Below, one piece after another: positions 46,170 through 58,574 of a stretch of 64,000 nt of DNA. The translations under genes were made by a program, and so were the position numbers. Numbering within the stretch: the first letter of the stretch is position 1; each line of letters starts with the position of its first letter. This DNA comes from Taudactylus pleione (Eukaryota; Chordata; Amphibia; Anura; Myobatrachidae): assembly GCA_031769625.1 (NCBI GenBank), contig JAUIMM010000582.1:1133501-1197500 (forward strand), in the 5' to 3' direction. The notes beneath the pieces were generated by a model. The model made no database searches and had not been told where the DNA came from. It saw only the letters and a program-made list of their open reading frames with translations.

Positions 46170-49100
46170 AGTGAGTGTGTACAGTACACTGTATGATGGG
46201 GAGGGGGATGGATGGCGAGTATATGTACAGTACACTGTATGATGGGGAGGGGGATGGAGGGAGAGTGTATGTACAGTACACTGTATGATGGGGAGGGGGA
46301 TGGAAGGAGAGTGTATGTACAGTACACTGTATGATAGGGGAGGGGGATGGAGGATGAGTGTATGTACAGTACACTGTATGATATGGGAGGGGGATGGAGG
46401 GAGAGAGTATGTACAGTATACTATATGATAGGGGAGGGGGATGGAGGGAGAGAGAGAGTATGTACTATATACTATATGATAGGGGAGGGGGATGGAGGGA
46501 GAGAGTATGTACAATATACTGTATGATAGGGGAGGGAGAGAGTATGTACAGTATACTGCATGATAGGGGAGGGAGAGAGTATGTACAGTATACTGCATGA
46601 TAGGGGAGGGAGAGAGTATGTACAGTATAGTGTATGATAGGGGAGGGGGGAGAGTATGTACAGTACACTATATGATAGGGGAGGGGGATGGAGGGACAGA
46701 GTATGTATATTATACTGTATGATAGGGGGGATGGAGGGTGAGAGAGAGTATGTACTATATACTATATGATAGGGGAGGGGGATGGAGGGAGAGAGTATGT
46801 ACAATATACTGTATGATAGGGGAGGGAGAGAGTATGTACAGTATACTGCATGATAGGGGAGGGAGAGAGTATGTACAGTATACTATATGATAGGGGAGGA
46901 GTATACTGTATAATAGGGGAGGGAGAGAGTATGTACAGTATACTGCATGATAGGGGAGGGAGAGAGTATGTACAGTATACTATATGATAGGGGAGGAGTA
47001 TACTGTATAATAGGGGAGGGAGAGAGTATGTACAGTATACTGTATGATAGGGGTGGGGGGAGAGAGTATGTACAGTATACTGTATGATAGGGGAGGGGGA
47101 TGGAGGGAGAGAGTATGTACAGTATACTGCATGATAGGGGAGGGAGAGAGTATGTACAGTATACTATATGAGAGGGGAGGGGGATGGAGGGAGAGAGTAT
47201 GTACAGTATACTGCATGATAGGGGAGGGAGAGAGTATGTACAGTATACTATATGAGAGGGGAGGGGGATGGAGGGAGAGAGTATGTACAGTATACTGCAT
47301 GATAGGGGAGGGAGAGAGTATGTACAGTATACTATATGATAGGGGACGGGGATGGAAGGACAGAGTATGTATAGTATACTGTATGATAGGGGAGAGGGAT
47401 GGAGGGAGAGAGAGAGTATGTACAATGTCCTATATGATAGGGGAGGGGGATGGAGAGAGAGAGTATGTACAGTATACTGTATGATAGGGGAGGGGGGGAG
47501 AGTATGTACAGTATACTCTATGATAGGGGAGGGGAGAGAGTATGTACAGTATACTGTATGATAGAGGAGGGAGAGAATATGTACAGTATACTGTATGATA
47601 GAGGAGGGAGAGAGTATGTACAGTATACTGTATGATAGGGGAGGGAGAGAGTATGTACAGTATACTGTATGATAGGGGAGGGAGAGAGTATGTACAGTAT
47701 ACTGTATGATAGGGGAGGGAGAGAGTATGTACAGTATACTGTATGATAGGGGAGGGAGAGAGTATGTACAGTATACTGTATGATAGGGGAGGGGGGAGAG
47801 TATGTACAGTATACTGTATGGTAGGGGAGGGGAGAGTATGTACAGTATACTCTATGATAGGGGAGGGGAGAGAGTATGTACAGTATACTCTGATAGGGGA
47901 GGGAGAGAGTATGTACAGTATACTGTATGATAGGGGAGGGAGAGAGTATGTACAGTATACTGTATGATAGGGGAGGGGGGAGAGTATGTACAGTATACTG
48001 TATGGTAGGGGAGGGAGAGAGTATGTACAGTATACTGTATGATAGGGGAGGGAGAGAGTATGTACAGTATACTCTATGATAGGGGAGGGAGAGAGTATGT
48101 ACAGTATACTGTATGATAGGGGAGGGGGGAGAGTATGTACAGTATACTATATGATAGGGGAGGGGGATGGAAGGACAGAGTATGTATAGTATACTGTATG
48201 ATAGGGGAGAGGGATGGAGGGAGAGAGAGAGTATGTACAATGTCCTATATGATAGGGGAGGGGGATGGAGAGAGAGAGTATGTACAGTATACTCTATGAT
48301 AGGGGAGGGGAGAGAGTATGTACAGTATACTCTATGATAGGGGAGGGGAGAGAGTATGTACAGTATACTGTATGATAGGGGAGGGGGGAGAGAGTATGTA
48401 CAGTATACTGTATGATAGGGGAGGGAGAGAGTATGTACAGTATACAGTATGATAGGGGAGGGAGAGAGTATGTACAGTATACTGTATGATAGGGGAGGGA
48501 GTGAGTATGTACAGTATACTGTATGATAGGGGAGGGAGAGAGTATGTACAATATACTCTATGATAGGGGAGGGAGAGAGTATGTACAGTATACTGTATGA
48601 TAGGGGAGGGAGAGAGTATGTACAGTATACTATATGATAGGGGAGGGGGGAGAGTATGTACAGTATACTGTATGATAGGGGAGGGAGAGAGTATGTACAG
48701 TATACTGTATGATAGGGGAGGGGGAGAGTATGTACAGTATACTGTATGATAGGGGAGGGAGAGAGTATGTACAGTATACTGTATGATAGGGGAGGGGGGA
48801 GAGTATGTACAGTATACTGTATGATAGGGGAGGGAGAGAGTATGTACAGTATACTGTATATAGGGGAGGGAGAGAGTATGTACAGTATACTGTATATAGG
48901 GGAGGGGGGAGAGTATGTACAGTATACTGTATGATAGCGGAGGGAGAGAGTATGTACAGTATACTGTATATAGGGGAGGGAGAGAGTATGTACAGTATAC
49001 TGTATATAGGGGAGGGGGAGAGTATGTACAGTATACTGTATGATAGGGGAGGGGGAGAGTATGTACAGTATACTGTATGATAGGGGAGGGGGGAGAGTAT

Positions 49101-49425
49101 GTACAGTATACTGTATGATAGGGGAGGGAGAGAGTATGTACAGTATACTGTATGATAGGGGAGGGGGGAGAGTATGTACAGTATACTGTATATAGGGGAG
49201 GGGGGAGAGTATGTACAGTATACTGTATGATAGCGGAGGGAGAGAGTATGTACAGTATACTGTATATAGGGGAGGGAGAGAGTATGTACAGTATACTGTA
49301 TATAGGGGAGGGGGAGAGTATGTACAGTATACTGTATGATAGGGGAGGGGGAGAGTATGTACAGTATACTGTATGATAGGGGAGGGGGAGAGTATGTACA
49401 GTATACTGTATGATAGGGGTGGTGT
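46170..49425. repeat. 37-bp minisatellite, more than 80 copies
   Basis: Core GTATGTACAGTATACTGTAT, then GATAGGGGAGGGAGAGA. Longer units insert GGGGATGGAGGGAGAG; shorter ones lose GAT (TGTATATAGGGG). TGTACA and GTATAC make each unit locally palindromic. Long-range duplication is visible (for example 48,905-49,080 against 49,200-49,376). Frames of up to 309 codons on the minus strand are by-products. Confidence 0.97.
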
Positions 49426-49559
49426 GTGTGGACCTGGGGCCTCATTGATGAGGTGTTAATCCGGCTCCTGCTCACACACTGAGGCCTGGAATATTCCTTA
49501 ATAATGTCCTTCCTAACCTGTTCTAAATAATACAATATATATGTCCCTTCTGACCTCAT

Positions 49560-49930
49560 TCTCTATTCTTCATATACAGTAGGAATATGTTATTCTTTAT
49601 ATTATATACAGTACATTATATACAGTTGGGAGTATGTTATTCTTCATAATATATACAGTAAGGAGTATGCTATGTTCTACCATACATTATATACAGTAGG
49701 GAGTATGTTATTCTTCATATTATATACAGTAGGGAGATATTATTCATATTATATAAAGTAAGTTATTCTTCATATTATATACAGTAAGGAGTATACTATG
49801 CTCTAACGTACATTATATATAGCAGGGAGCTTGTAATTCTCTATTGAATACAGTAGGTTATTTATGTTATACACAATCATGAGATGATTATTCTCTATAT
49901 TATATACATTAGAGAGCATGCTATTCTCTA
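49560..49930. repeat. Degenerate TATTATATACAGTA repeat
   Basis: Irregular repetition of ATTATATACAGTAGGGAGTA and GTTATTCTTCATATTATATA at 35-60-bp spacing, continuing the low-complexity zone after the 37-bp array. Confidence 0.7.
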
Positions 49931-50261
49931 TGTATAAGATAAGAGCCCATGCACGATGAACACTCTATAGTGATAGCTTACACTACGGCTTTAATCCAGT
50001 GTTTGGACCCACCTTACGTACTGCGCCTATGCGGCCATCGTGACAATCAAATCGTTAGTTAGCGGAGAAGGATCCTTTGCCTACCTCTCAGTTAAAAAAT
50101 CTGAAAATGTAGCCTATAGGGTTGAAAGGCCAACGCTATATAAAGACATCATCAGCTCCGACAACCTAAGCAAGACAAACAGTTGGGATTTTCGCAGTCT
50201 CAATAGTAAGGCTAGGCGCGATAGAGAACAGAAGGACCGCAGACCATTACTAATGCGGCCT

Positions 50262-50425
50262 GCACTTTATTTATTTATTAACCGTTTCTTATACAGTGCA
50301 GCATATTCCGTTGCGCTTTACAATTGTAAACATGAATAGAACAAAACTGGGTAATAACAGACAGATATATAGGTAGGAAGGCCCTGCTCGCAAGCTTACA
50401 ATCTATAGGACTCAGGGGATTGGAC
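50262..50425 (-). mobile_element. LINE/SINE 3-prime tail fragment
   Basis: TTATTTATTAACCG, GCGCTTTACAATTGTAAA, GGCCCTGCTCGCAAGCTTAC and AATCTATAG occur in the same order as in the LINE tails at 14.4 and 18.9 kb, but diverged. Cut short before the family B copy. Confidence 0.6.
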
Positions 50426-50465
50426 AGCCACGTCCCTCTCTGCACCCAGCTCCACATCACATAGA

Positions 50466-51064
50466 GGGCCTGATTCAGAGCCGCTCGTAAGCGGCCGCTC
50501 GTTCGCTCCGAGCGATGTTTGCCCAACTGCGCATGCGTACGGATCGTTATACGCATGCGCGAACCAGTCAGTGCGGCCGAAATTCGTTTGTTCGCTAAAT
50601 AGCGAATGCCTGCTATTTTGAGTGACAGGAGGAGGCGTAAGTGGATGGTAACAGGGGAAGGTGCTTGAAAACAGGGAGTGGAGATCCGAACGCAGGCGTG
50701 CATAAAGGTCAAAACGGGCGTTTTAAGGGTGTGCATAATTAATACAGCAGCGTCATTGACCACGTCACTGGGTTATTTTATAGCCAGAACTGCTCGCAAG
50801 GTTGTGGTAGCAAAAACCAACCCCAAGAATAGCGAGCAGTTCATACCCTGGTCGATGTACTCGATTAATCTAATAAATAGCGGACATGACGTAGGATGCG
50901 AGCGGCCAGGGGGCGTGTTTTTCCAAAAAACGACCGCAAGTTTTGTTCGCTCGTTCAGACCTAGAGGCGTGAGCAGACCGCAAAGAGCGAACGGTTCATT
51001 TGAATAGCCACCCCTATTTTCTGGACGAGCGAGCGCTAATTGCGTCCGGCTCTGAATCAGGCCC
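50466..51064 (-). mobile_element. Family B copy 3, inverted, 599 bp, 3-bp flank AGA
   Basis: GGGCCTGATTCAGAGCCG and CGGCTCTGAATCAGGCCC ends with AGA on both sides (50,463-50,465 and 51,065-51,067). Aligns to the 36.6-kb copy in reverse orientation over its full length. Central hairpin GAACTGCTCGC/GCGAGCAGTTC conserved. Confidence 0.88.
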
Positions 51065-51067
51065 AGA

Positions 51068-51901
51068 GAGGGAAAGCACAAGGAGCTGTACATAAAACTG
51101 CAGCCTTGTGTGTGCGCAAATGTGTCACTCTGCCACCCGTTAAAGCGGCGAGGAAGAGGTGCAGTTCTGCGTTGTGTCCCGGCTGGTGAGACTCTCGCCA
51201 GGAATCTGTACAAGCTCCTACACTGATCTCTTCCATCTAGTGAGCAGATTACTGTCTCTATAGCCAGACGGAGGACTGCAGAGCGAGGGTAAGACATGGC
51301 CGCAGGCCAAACAGACATCTTTGTTTAATCACATCTACTGACAAGAGAGGCCTTTGCAGAGCGGAGTCGCTGATCGCCCTACAGGCTTTAGATGTTTTGT
51401 ATAGCAAATAAATTGGATGTTCTCTTTTTTTTTTCCCCGTTAAAGCAATTATCTGTACTGCAGCGAGGCCCAGCCGGTAACATCAGAGACGCGGGTAATA
51501 CAACTGGGTGGAGGAGGCCCCAAGAAATACATTCAGCTTCTCACCTGAATAAGGTGATTCTTCTACAGCCGTTATTTACAGATAACATTATCCCGACTGT
51601 ACAGGCGGTATATATCCCTATTTTACTGGATGTAACAAATCGGGGGTTGGATAGCATGATGCTTTGTAATGCACAGCTGTGTATTATTAGCTTAGTTGTG
51701 TACATCTAATATACTATATATATTCCACTATTCTCTTATTAAGAAATGGAAACAATATAGGCCACGCCCCCAACCACGCAATGACCCATTTCATGCCACG
51801 CCCCCTCTCATTAAGCCACACCCTTTTCAAAGCAGGAAAACCGATAGGCATTCACCGATCTTTCACTACAGGGCCACCTTGAATGTCACTCGAATCTTTA
51901 A
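51068..51901. other. No gene recognised
   Basis: Unique-looking, then CCACGCCCCC/CCACACCC-rich words near 51,763-51,835 of the kind seen at ends of several repeats in this window. Confidence 0.4.
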
Positions 51902-51958
51902 GTCTAAAACAGAGGCTCCCACAAACGCGTTCCTCAAGGCACCTCAACAGTTCGGGTC

Positions 51959-52937
51959 TGCTACAAGTCGCTGGCACGACTTGTCACTCCGAAACTGCGG
52001 ACATCGCGTTCACTACTTCCGCCCCCCGTGTGTGAAGTGTACCACCGGTTTGTAGGCAATCTGGACGCTGGACGACGGCACGAGTTACTGGGAACACAGG
52101 ATGATCGTCCATTAATCTGGTTGGTTCCTCACCCTTTTTATACCAGGCAGCGTCCTCATGGCTTTGCCGGCTTTAGCGTCTCCGTACGTGCCCTTCCGGT
52201 TCCTGTTGCTAGGTGATTTTCTCCCATCCTTGCTGCATGGTCTGCGTGTCTTCCGGAACCTGTTATTTCATGTGGATCCCCCTTTCCAGCTTCCACGTTG
52301 CTTTCCCAGCTCTCAAGCCACACCAATGGCTCTCAAGCCACACCACTGGCATTCAGCCGCACCTCCAGCTCTCCAAGCTGCATCACATCAACAGCTCTCA
52401 AGCCACACCACTGGCATTCAGCCGCTCCACCAGCACTCAAAGTCGCATCACATCACCGGCTCTCAAGCCACACCACTGGCATTTTGCCGCACCTCCGGCT
52501 CTCAAAGCCGCATCACATCACCGGCTCTCAAGCCACACCACTGGCATTCAGCCGCACCTCCGGTTCCCAAAGTCGCACCACCGGCTCTCTAGCCACACTA
52601 CCGGCACTCAGCCGCACCTCCGACTCTTTAAGCCGCATCACATCACTGGCTCTCAAACCACCTTACCGGCACTCAGCCGTACCTCCAACTCTCTAAGCCG
52701 CTCCATCGGCTGGACATACTGTGCTTAAATCACCGGCTCTATAGCCATCACATTTTACTCCGGTATTCCTAGGGGATCTGTGTAAACCGCACTACCCCGA
52801 GTTTTAAGTCCAGGCAGCCACCTAAGTCCCGGTGAATTAAATTAGTTCTAAGGGAACAGCGGGCGGTTGTTAGTGGCGGAAGACCTCATCCACTGGGTTC
52901 TAGGAGTTTACTCGGGGTACCCTAGGTAACCGTAACA
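51959..52937. mobile_element. Solo LTR, 979 bp, TG...CA, TSD GGGTC
   Basis: Begins TGCTACAAGTCG and ends CCGTAACA, flanked by the 5-bp duplication GGGTC (51,954-51,958 and 52,938-52,942). These are the standard LTR-retrotransposon integration features. A TATA-like TTTTTATA lies at 52,135-52,142. A 65-bp internal repeat fills 52,308-52,720. No internal retroviral-type coding sequence is present, so recombination between two LTRs probably removed it. Superfamily unknown, orientation uncertain. Confidence 0.88.
52308..52720. repeat. 65-bp repeats inside the solo LTR
   Basis: About six units with GCTCTCAAGCCACACCACTG and GCATTCAGCCGCACCTCC. TCTCAAGCCA at 52,461 recurs at 52,526 (65 bp). Frames here give His/Ser-rich peptides with no homology I recognise. 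Confidence 0.9.
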
Positions 52938-53088
52938 GGGTCTTAAAGATATCCATGGTTGAGCACAGGTGGTTAAATCAAATTGACTGAGGCACTAATT
53001 AAGTCACTTGTGGTCCAGCATGGATATCCTTAAAACCTGGACTGTTAGGGTGCCTTGAGGACCGAGTTTGGGAATCTCTGATCTAAAA

Positions 53089-54394
53089 GTGTGGAAATAT
53101 AATTTGTCGATTCGGCGGATTTTAGGGCGGACTTGACGAATCGCCTAATGAGAACCACTTCTGCGAGGGGTCTCTTTTGTTGGAGGAGGAAAGGAAATAC
53201 TCCACTATACTTCACATTTCTGCATCACTTAATAATGTTCTACTGGGCAGCAACTCTGCAGGATATAGGAAGCATTTCACCAGTGGCGGAACCAAGGTGC
53301 CCAGAGAGGATGGAGGCAATGCCAGACCAAACTCCCAAGGAACCAGATCAGCTCTTTTGGGGTATGGTACATGCGCGGTAAATTCCTGATCGGGACTGAC
53401 GCGTACTCAGAAGATGCCCCTGCTTAGCTCTTTAGATCGGGGGGCCTGAGAGGGTAGAGCAATACAGACGCAAGCACACACTAAAAATAATAATAATAAT
53501 AATTCTTTTAATCACGACTATTCAAGCTTCATTACAAGATTGCATTATGCCGTCTAAACCAATTTTCCAAAATATTATTTTAAATTTCAATTTGCGGTAT
53601 TCCATTTACTCAGTAATGTAACGCAAATGTCTGTAATACTTCATCCAAGTATAGAGAATTAAGGATCCTGTCCGTGCAGGAAATGGCACCTTGTCCTATC
53701 CACTTGGCTTCACTTTCTAATTGCCAATAACACACTATTAAACCAAACAAGGGTCTGCTGTGTGGTCTGACCCCTTCACGAAATGCAAAACACATCCAGA
53801 AATGTCACCATGAATATTAATGTGCTGTCTATGGGAAACGGCTTCGTGCATCTCCAAAGCTGTCACCGTCTTTGTTCTGCCACCTGCCAATCAAACGGGT
53901 GACTGAATTGGTCATTAGCGAGATCATTTACAGGAAATGCGCCGGGTTCTAGTACTTATAACCCAGATTGTCTAGAATTGTCATTATACACGTGAGTATT
54001 GTATTATGTACACGTAAAGGGGAACTATTAATAAAAGAAAATATAATAGATTTATGGCAAGAAAATAATATATTTCCAATGTCAAAAAATATATCAGACC
54101 AGCTGGGGAAACAAGCATATTGGCAGGGCCCAACGTCCCTCCATTAAGTGGACGTAACGTGACAGAACCAAAAAAAAAGGGTTTGTAAATAAAAAATGTG
54201 GATGTTGCAGAGATCCAGAAAGATGGAATCATCCAATGAGAATGTTTAACATATCACTGTCTAACGCTCTGCCTGCACCATGTGCCGCGTGGGTCAGCGT
54301 TTCATCGTCCCATGCTCTGCCTGCACAGTGCGCCGCCATGTACAGACATGTCCTCATACAAACAGCCCTTACAGTCGCACCATGCCCTGGCTCG
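53089..54394. other. No gene; short AAT microsatellite
   Basis: AATAATAATAATAATAATTC run at about 53,486-53,505. Otherwise unique-looking sequence without supported features. Confidence 0.4.
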
Positions 54395-54850
54395 ATAACG
54401 CTGAGCGTCTTTCCGTGCAACTTTTTCCCTTGAAATGCATCTTATTCGTGAAGCGATGCAAATAGCACCCACAAGCAGCTTCTGCTGATTAAAATGCTAC
54501 ACAGCCGCTGACACTGTAACACAGCCGCTGACAGGGCTACACAGCCGCTGACAGGGCAACACAGCCGCTGACAGGGCAACACAGCCGCTGACAGGGCAAC
54601 ACAGCCGCTGACAGGGCAACACAGCCGCTGACAGGGCAACACAGCCGCTGACAGGGCAACACAGCCGCTGACAGGGCAACACAGCCGCTGACACAGCCGC
54701 TGACACTGAAACACAGCCGCTGACACTGAAACACCGCCGCATGCAGATACAGCCGCAGTCGCACACAGAACATAGGCATGCCGCAGAGCATTTTAATCAG
54801 CAGGAGCTGCTTTCGTGTGTCGCTTTTCAAATAAGACACATATTACAGGG
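54395..54850. mobile_element. Palindromic element with a 20-bp array in its loop
   Basis: AAGCAGCTTCTGCTGATTAA (within 54,473-54,498) is repeated inverted, with one mismatch over 26 bp, at 54,787-54,812. Weaker inverted similarity extends outward (CTTATT..GAAGCGA against TCGCTTTTC..AATAAG, then GAGCG against CGCTC) to about 54,395 and 54,860. The centre is the 20-bp array. No target duplication could be fixed, so the class is unknown. Confidence 0.65.
54497..54738. repeat. 20-bp minisatellite, about 12 copies
   Basis: Unit CACAGCCGCTGACAGGGCAA, highly regular in the middle, with ACACTGAA variants at the right end. Located in the loop of the inverted repeat. Confidence 0.95.
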
Positions 54851-54860
54851 AAAAGTCGCT

Positions 54861-55955
54861 CAGAGCTAACGGGTCGCACGGCGCCCAGGCGTTACATATA
54901 CCATGACTTGTAGCGCCCGGAGGATAGATGTAGGTGGACACATCTGTAAGTCTACCATCATCTCACGCTCTGCCTCCATGTGTGCCGTGCGTGTAAGCAT
55001 TTTTACCCCCTCGCCATCAGGTTGATGCAGGCGTCTCTTTGTACCTGCTGCCCCAATGACGTACGGGTACATTGTTCATTAAGACTAAGGAATGCATGTC
55101 TAAAACTACCCCATACATAGCTGACTGACATAGGAGTGTTCCATTACCGCGGAACATGCAGTTTGATTACAGCGTATCGTAGAATAATATCGTGATGTCA
55201 TAGAGGGTTATTTATAAAAACTGCTCTGATAGCGCAAGATAATGAATACCGATTTTTTAAAATATTTTTTTGTAATGTCATTATACCCTGAGGAAGCTTC
55301 CCAAATGTTCAGGGTTGTGGTAGCTAATAGACCCAGGTAGACAGAGGAACCCATATACTGTTCGCATGGAAGAATAAAACGGAGCGTTAGACCTAAAAAC
55401 AAGCGACGGCATAAACAGCGAGATGGGAATAGATAAATAAGACGCTGTAACAGCACTAAGGGTTTACAAGGCACCTGGGTAACACGTTGGGAAGAAAGGT
55501 CTTAGCGTCTGAATGAGATGAAGAAATGGCTGAAAAATAACAGAACAGCGGCGCTCTCCCACGGGACGCACACACGCAGGAAAGGAAACCATTAATGCAA
55601 TCTCTGGGCATCTGGCAGGAAATATTTACTAAATAAATGTGAATGCTGGCTGTAATTAGGATGCAGCTACAGAAGCGTGCGCTCACCTATTCCTGCCTGC
55701 AGTGTACGCTGCTTAATGACATGCTACAGCCTGTTTTATGGGGGTACAAGGTGTAAGTGATGCCACAAAGAATGTACAAAACGGGGTACCCACCTTTCTG
55801 ATCCCCAAGAACGGTTAATGCTGTATGGAGCCCAGAAAGAGAGATGGTCTCCCCAGCATATAAAATGCCAGTGGATAATGCCCAACATACAGCGGTTGAG
55901 ATAAAAAAAAAAAATCCACCATAATACACGATGAAAAAAATAATACACGATGGCC
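54861..55955. other. No gene recognised
   Basis: Unique-looking. Minus-strand frames (55,208-55,474; 55,687-55,948) have no domain. Confidence 0.4.
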
Positions 55956-55959
55956 TTTA

Positions 55960-57530
55960 CAGAAAACTAAAACACATTGGCCCCCACAGGAAAAAAATAA
56001 AACACATTGGCCCCCACAGGAAAAAAATAAAACACATTGGCCGGCACAGGAAAAGAATAAAACACATTGGTCCCAACAGGAAAAGAATAAAACACATTGG
56101 TCGGCACAGGAAATGAATAAAACATATTAGCCCCACAAGAAAACAATAAAACACATTGGTCCCCACAGGAAAAAAATAAAACACATTGGCCGGCACAGGA
56201 AAAAAATAAAACACATTGGTCCCAACAGGAAAAGAATAAAACACCTTGGTCCCAACAGGAAAAAAAATAAAACACATTGGTCCAAACAGGAAAATAATAA
56301 AACACATTGGCCGGCACAGGAAAAGAATAAAACACATTGGTCCCAACAGGAAAAGAATAAAACACCTTGGTCCCAACAGGAAAAGAATAAAACACATTGG
56401 TCCCAACAGGAAAAAAAATAAAACACATTGGTCCAAACAGGAAAATAATAAAACACATTGGCCGGCACAGGAAAAGAATAAAACACATTGGTCCCAACAG
56501 GAAATGAATAAAACACATTGGCCGGCACAGGAAAAAAATAAAACACATTGGCCGGCACAGGAAAAGAATAAAACACATTGGTCCCAACAGGAAAAAAATA
56601 AAACACATTGGCCGGCACAGGAAAAAAATAAAACACATTGGTCCCAACAGGAAAAGAATAAAACACCTTGGTCCCAACAGGAAAAAAAATAAAACACATT
56701 GGTCCAAACAGGAAAATAATAAAACACATTGGCCGGCACAGGAAAAGAATAAAACACCTTGGTCCCAACAGGAAAAGAATAAAACACCTTGGTCCCAACA
56801 GGAAAAGAATAAAACACATTGGTCCCAACAGGAAAAAAAATAAAACACATTGGTCCAAACAGGAAAATAATAAAACACATTGGCCGGCACAGGAAAAGAA
56901 TAAAACACATTGGTCCCAACAGGAAATGAATAAAACACATTGGCCGGCACAGGAAAAAAATAAAACACATTGGCCGGCACAGGAAAAGAATAAAACACAT
57001 TGGTCCCAACAGGAAAAGAATAAAACACATTGGTCCCAATAGGAAATGAATAAAACACATTGGCCCCCACAAGAAAAGAATAAAACACATTGGCCCCCAC
57101 AGCAAAAGAATAAAATACATTGGTCCCAACAGGAAAAGAATAAAATACATTGGTCCCCATAGGAAAAGAATAAAACACATTGGCCCCCATAGGAAAACAA
57201 TAAAACACATTGGTCCCCACAGCAAACGAATAAAACACACTGGCCCCCACAGTAAAAGAATAAAACACATTGGTCCCAACAGGAAAAGAATAAAATACAT
57301 TGGTCCCCATAGGAAAAGAATAAAACACATTGGCCCCCATAGGAAAACAATAAAACACATTGGTCCCCACAGCAAACGAATAAAACACACTGGCCCCCAC
57401 AGTAAAAGAATAAAACACATTGCCCCCTCCCCCCAGGAAAAGAATAAAACACATTGGCCCCCACAAGAAAATAATAAAACACACTGGCTCCCACAGGAAA
57501 AGAATAAAACACATTGGCCCCCACTTTAAT
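55960..57530. repeat. 30-bp satellite with AATAAA in most units, about 52 copies
   Basis: Unit AATAAAACACATTGGTCCCA followed by ACAGGAAAAG; variants CCGGCACAGG, TCCAAACAGG and CCCCCATAGG. Blocks repeat at 420 bp (56,221-56,400 against 56,641-56,820) and at 150 bp (57,122 against 57,272). The ten-codon period leaves three minus-strand frames open for 484-523 codons, each giving hydrophobic CFILFLLGPM-like repeats that mimic a membrane protein; these are by-products. Confidence 0.97.
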
Positions 57531-57937
57531 TGCCCCAACCCCCCACAGAAGACCGACCTTAGGTATCACGTTTTTACACACTATGGCATGTTCTTATACA
57601 GTGAGGCATGTTATTACACACTAAGGCATGTTATTACGCAATAATGCATGTTATTACACACTAAGGTATGTTATTACAGAATAAGGCATGTTATTACACA
57701 CTATGGCATATTCTTAAACACGAAGGCATGTTATTACGCAATAATGCATGTTATTACACACTAAGGCATGTTATTACACAATAAGGCATGTAATTACGCA
57801 ATCATGCATGTTATTACACACTAAGGCAGGTTTTTACACACTAATGGAATGGTATTACACACTATGACATATTATTATTATTATACACTATGACTTGTTA
57901 TTATTATTACACACTATGACATGTTATTACACACTAA

Positions 57938-58214
57938 AGGGCCCCATACATGGTACGATGTGTACCCACCGATGTGACCAATGATCCGACGGCCGACATA
58001 TCTGGCGATCCCCACACACCCCGACTGTCCAATATGCTTCCCCTCTCCCTGCGAAGACCCGCATGTGACCATTCGTCACATCTCCAGATCTCTTCTGCAT
58101 GCAGAAAGATCTGGAGGAGCGATGGACGACCCCGTGGGAGCGCGCAATGGACGAAATGCTATATCGTTCCAATCCGTCTGATCAGCAGCTATATCATTCC
58201 GTGTACAGGGTCCT
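57938..58214. mobile_element. Family H MITE, 277 bp, TSD TAA, inside the satellite
   Basis: Left end AGGGCCCCATACATGG, right end CCGTGTACAGGGTCCT, imperfectly inverted, with TAA on both sides (57,935-57,937 and 58,215-58,217). Internal hairpin CCAGATCTCTTCTGCATGCA/GAAAGATCTGG around 58,083-58,113. Harbinger-like by its TWA target and GGGCCC end; non-coding. Confidence 0.8.
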
Positions 58215-58574
58215 TAAGGTATGTCATTACACAATAAGGCATGTGATTACACACTAAGGCATGTGATTACACACCAAGGCATGTGATTACACAATAAGGC
58301 ATGTCATTACACAATAAGGCATTGATTACACACTAAGGCATGTGATTACACACTAAGGCATGTGATTACACACCAAGGCATGTGATTACACAATAAGGCA
58401 TGTCATTACACAATAAGGCATTGATTACACACTAAGGCATGTGATTACACACTAAGGCATGTGATTACACACTAAGGCATGTTATTACACACCAAGGCAT
58501 TCATTACACATTAAGGCATGTCATTACACACTAAGGCATGTTACTACACACCAAGGCATGTCATTACACACTAA

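Larger units (their letters stand above)
51910..53080. mobile_element. Family D hAT-like MITE split by a solo LTR
   Basis: Left part 51,910-51,958 begins CAGAGGCTCCCACAAACGCG; right part 52,943-53,080 ends GAGTTTGGGAATCTCTG. Flanking 8-mers GTCTAAAA (51,902-51,909) and ATCTAAAA (53,081-53,088) agree at seven of eight. Removing the 979-bp LTR and one 5-bp duplication leaves about 187 bp, matching the intact copy at 6.3 kb (185 bp). Confidence 0.9.

Noticed and set aside
48630..49559. 309-codon minus frame of Tyr/Ser/Pro repeats
   Set aside because: Generated by the 37-bp minisatellite with length variants; no domain.
52158..52728. His/Ser-rich frames of 132-171 codons
   Set aside because: They lie in the 65-bp repeats of the solo LTR and appear in several frames.
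55957..57581. Minus-strand frames of 484-523 codons that look like multi-pass membrane proteins
   Set aside because: The hydrophobic ten-residue repeats come from a 30-bp satellite; three frames are open at once.
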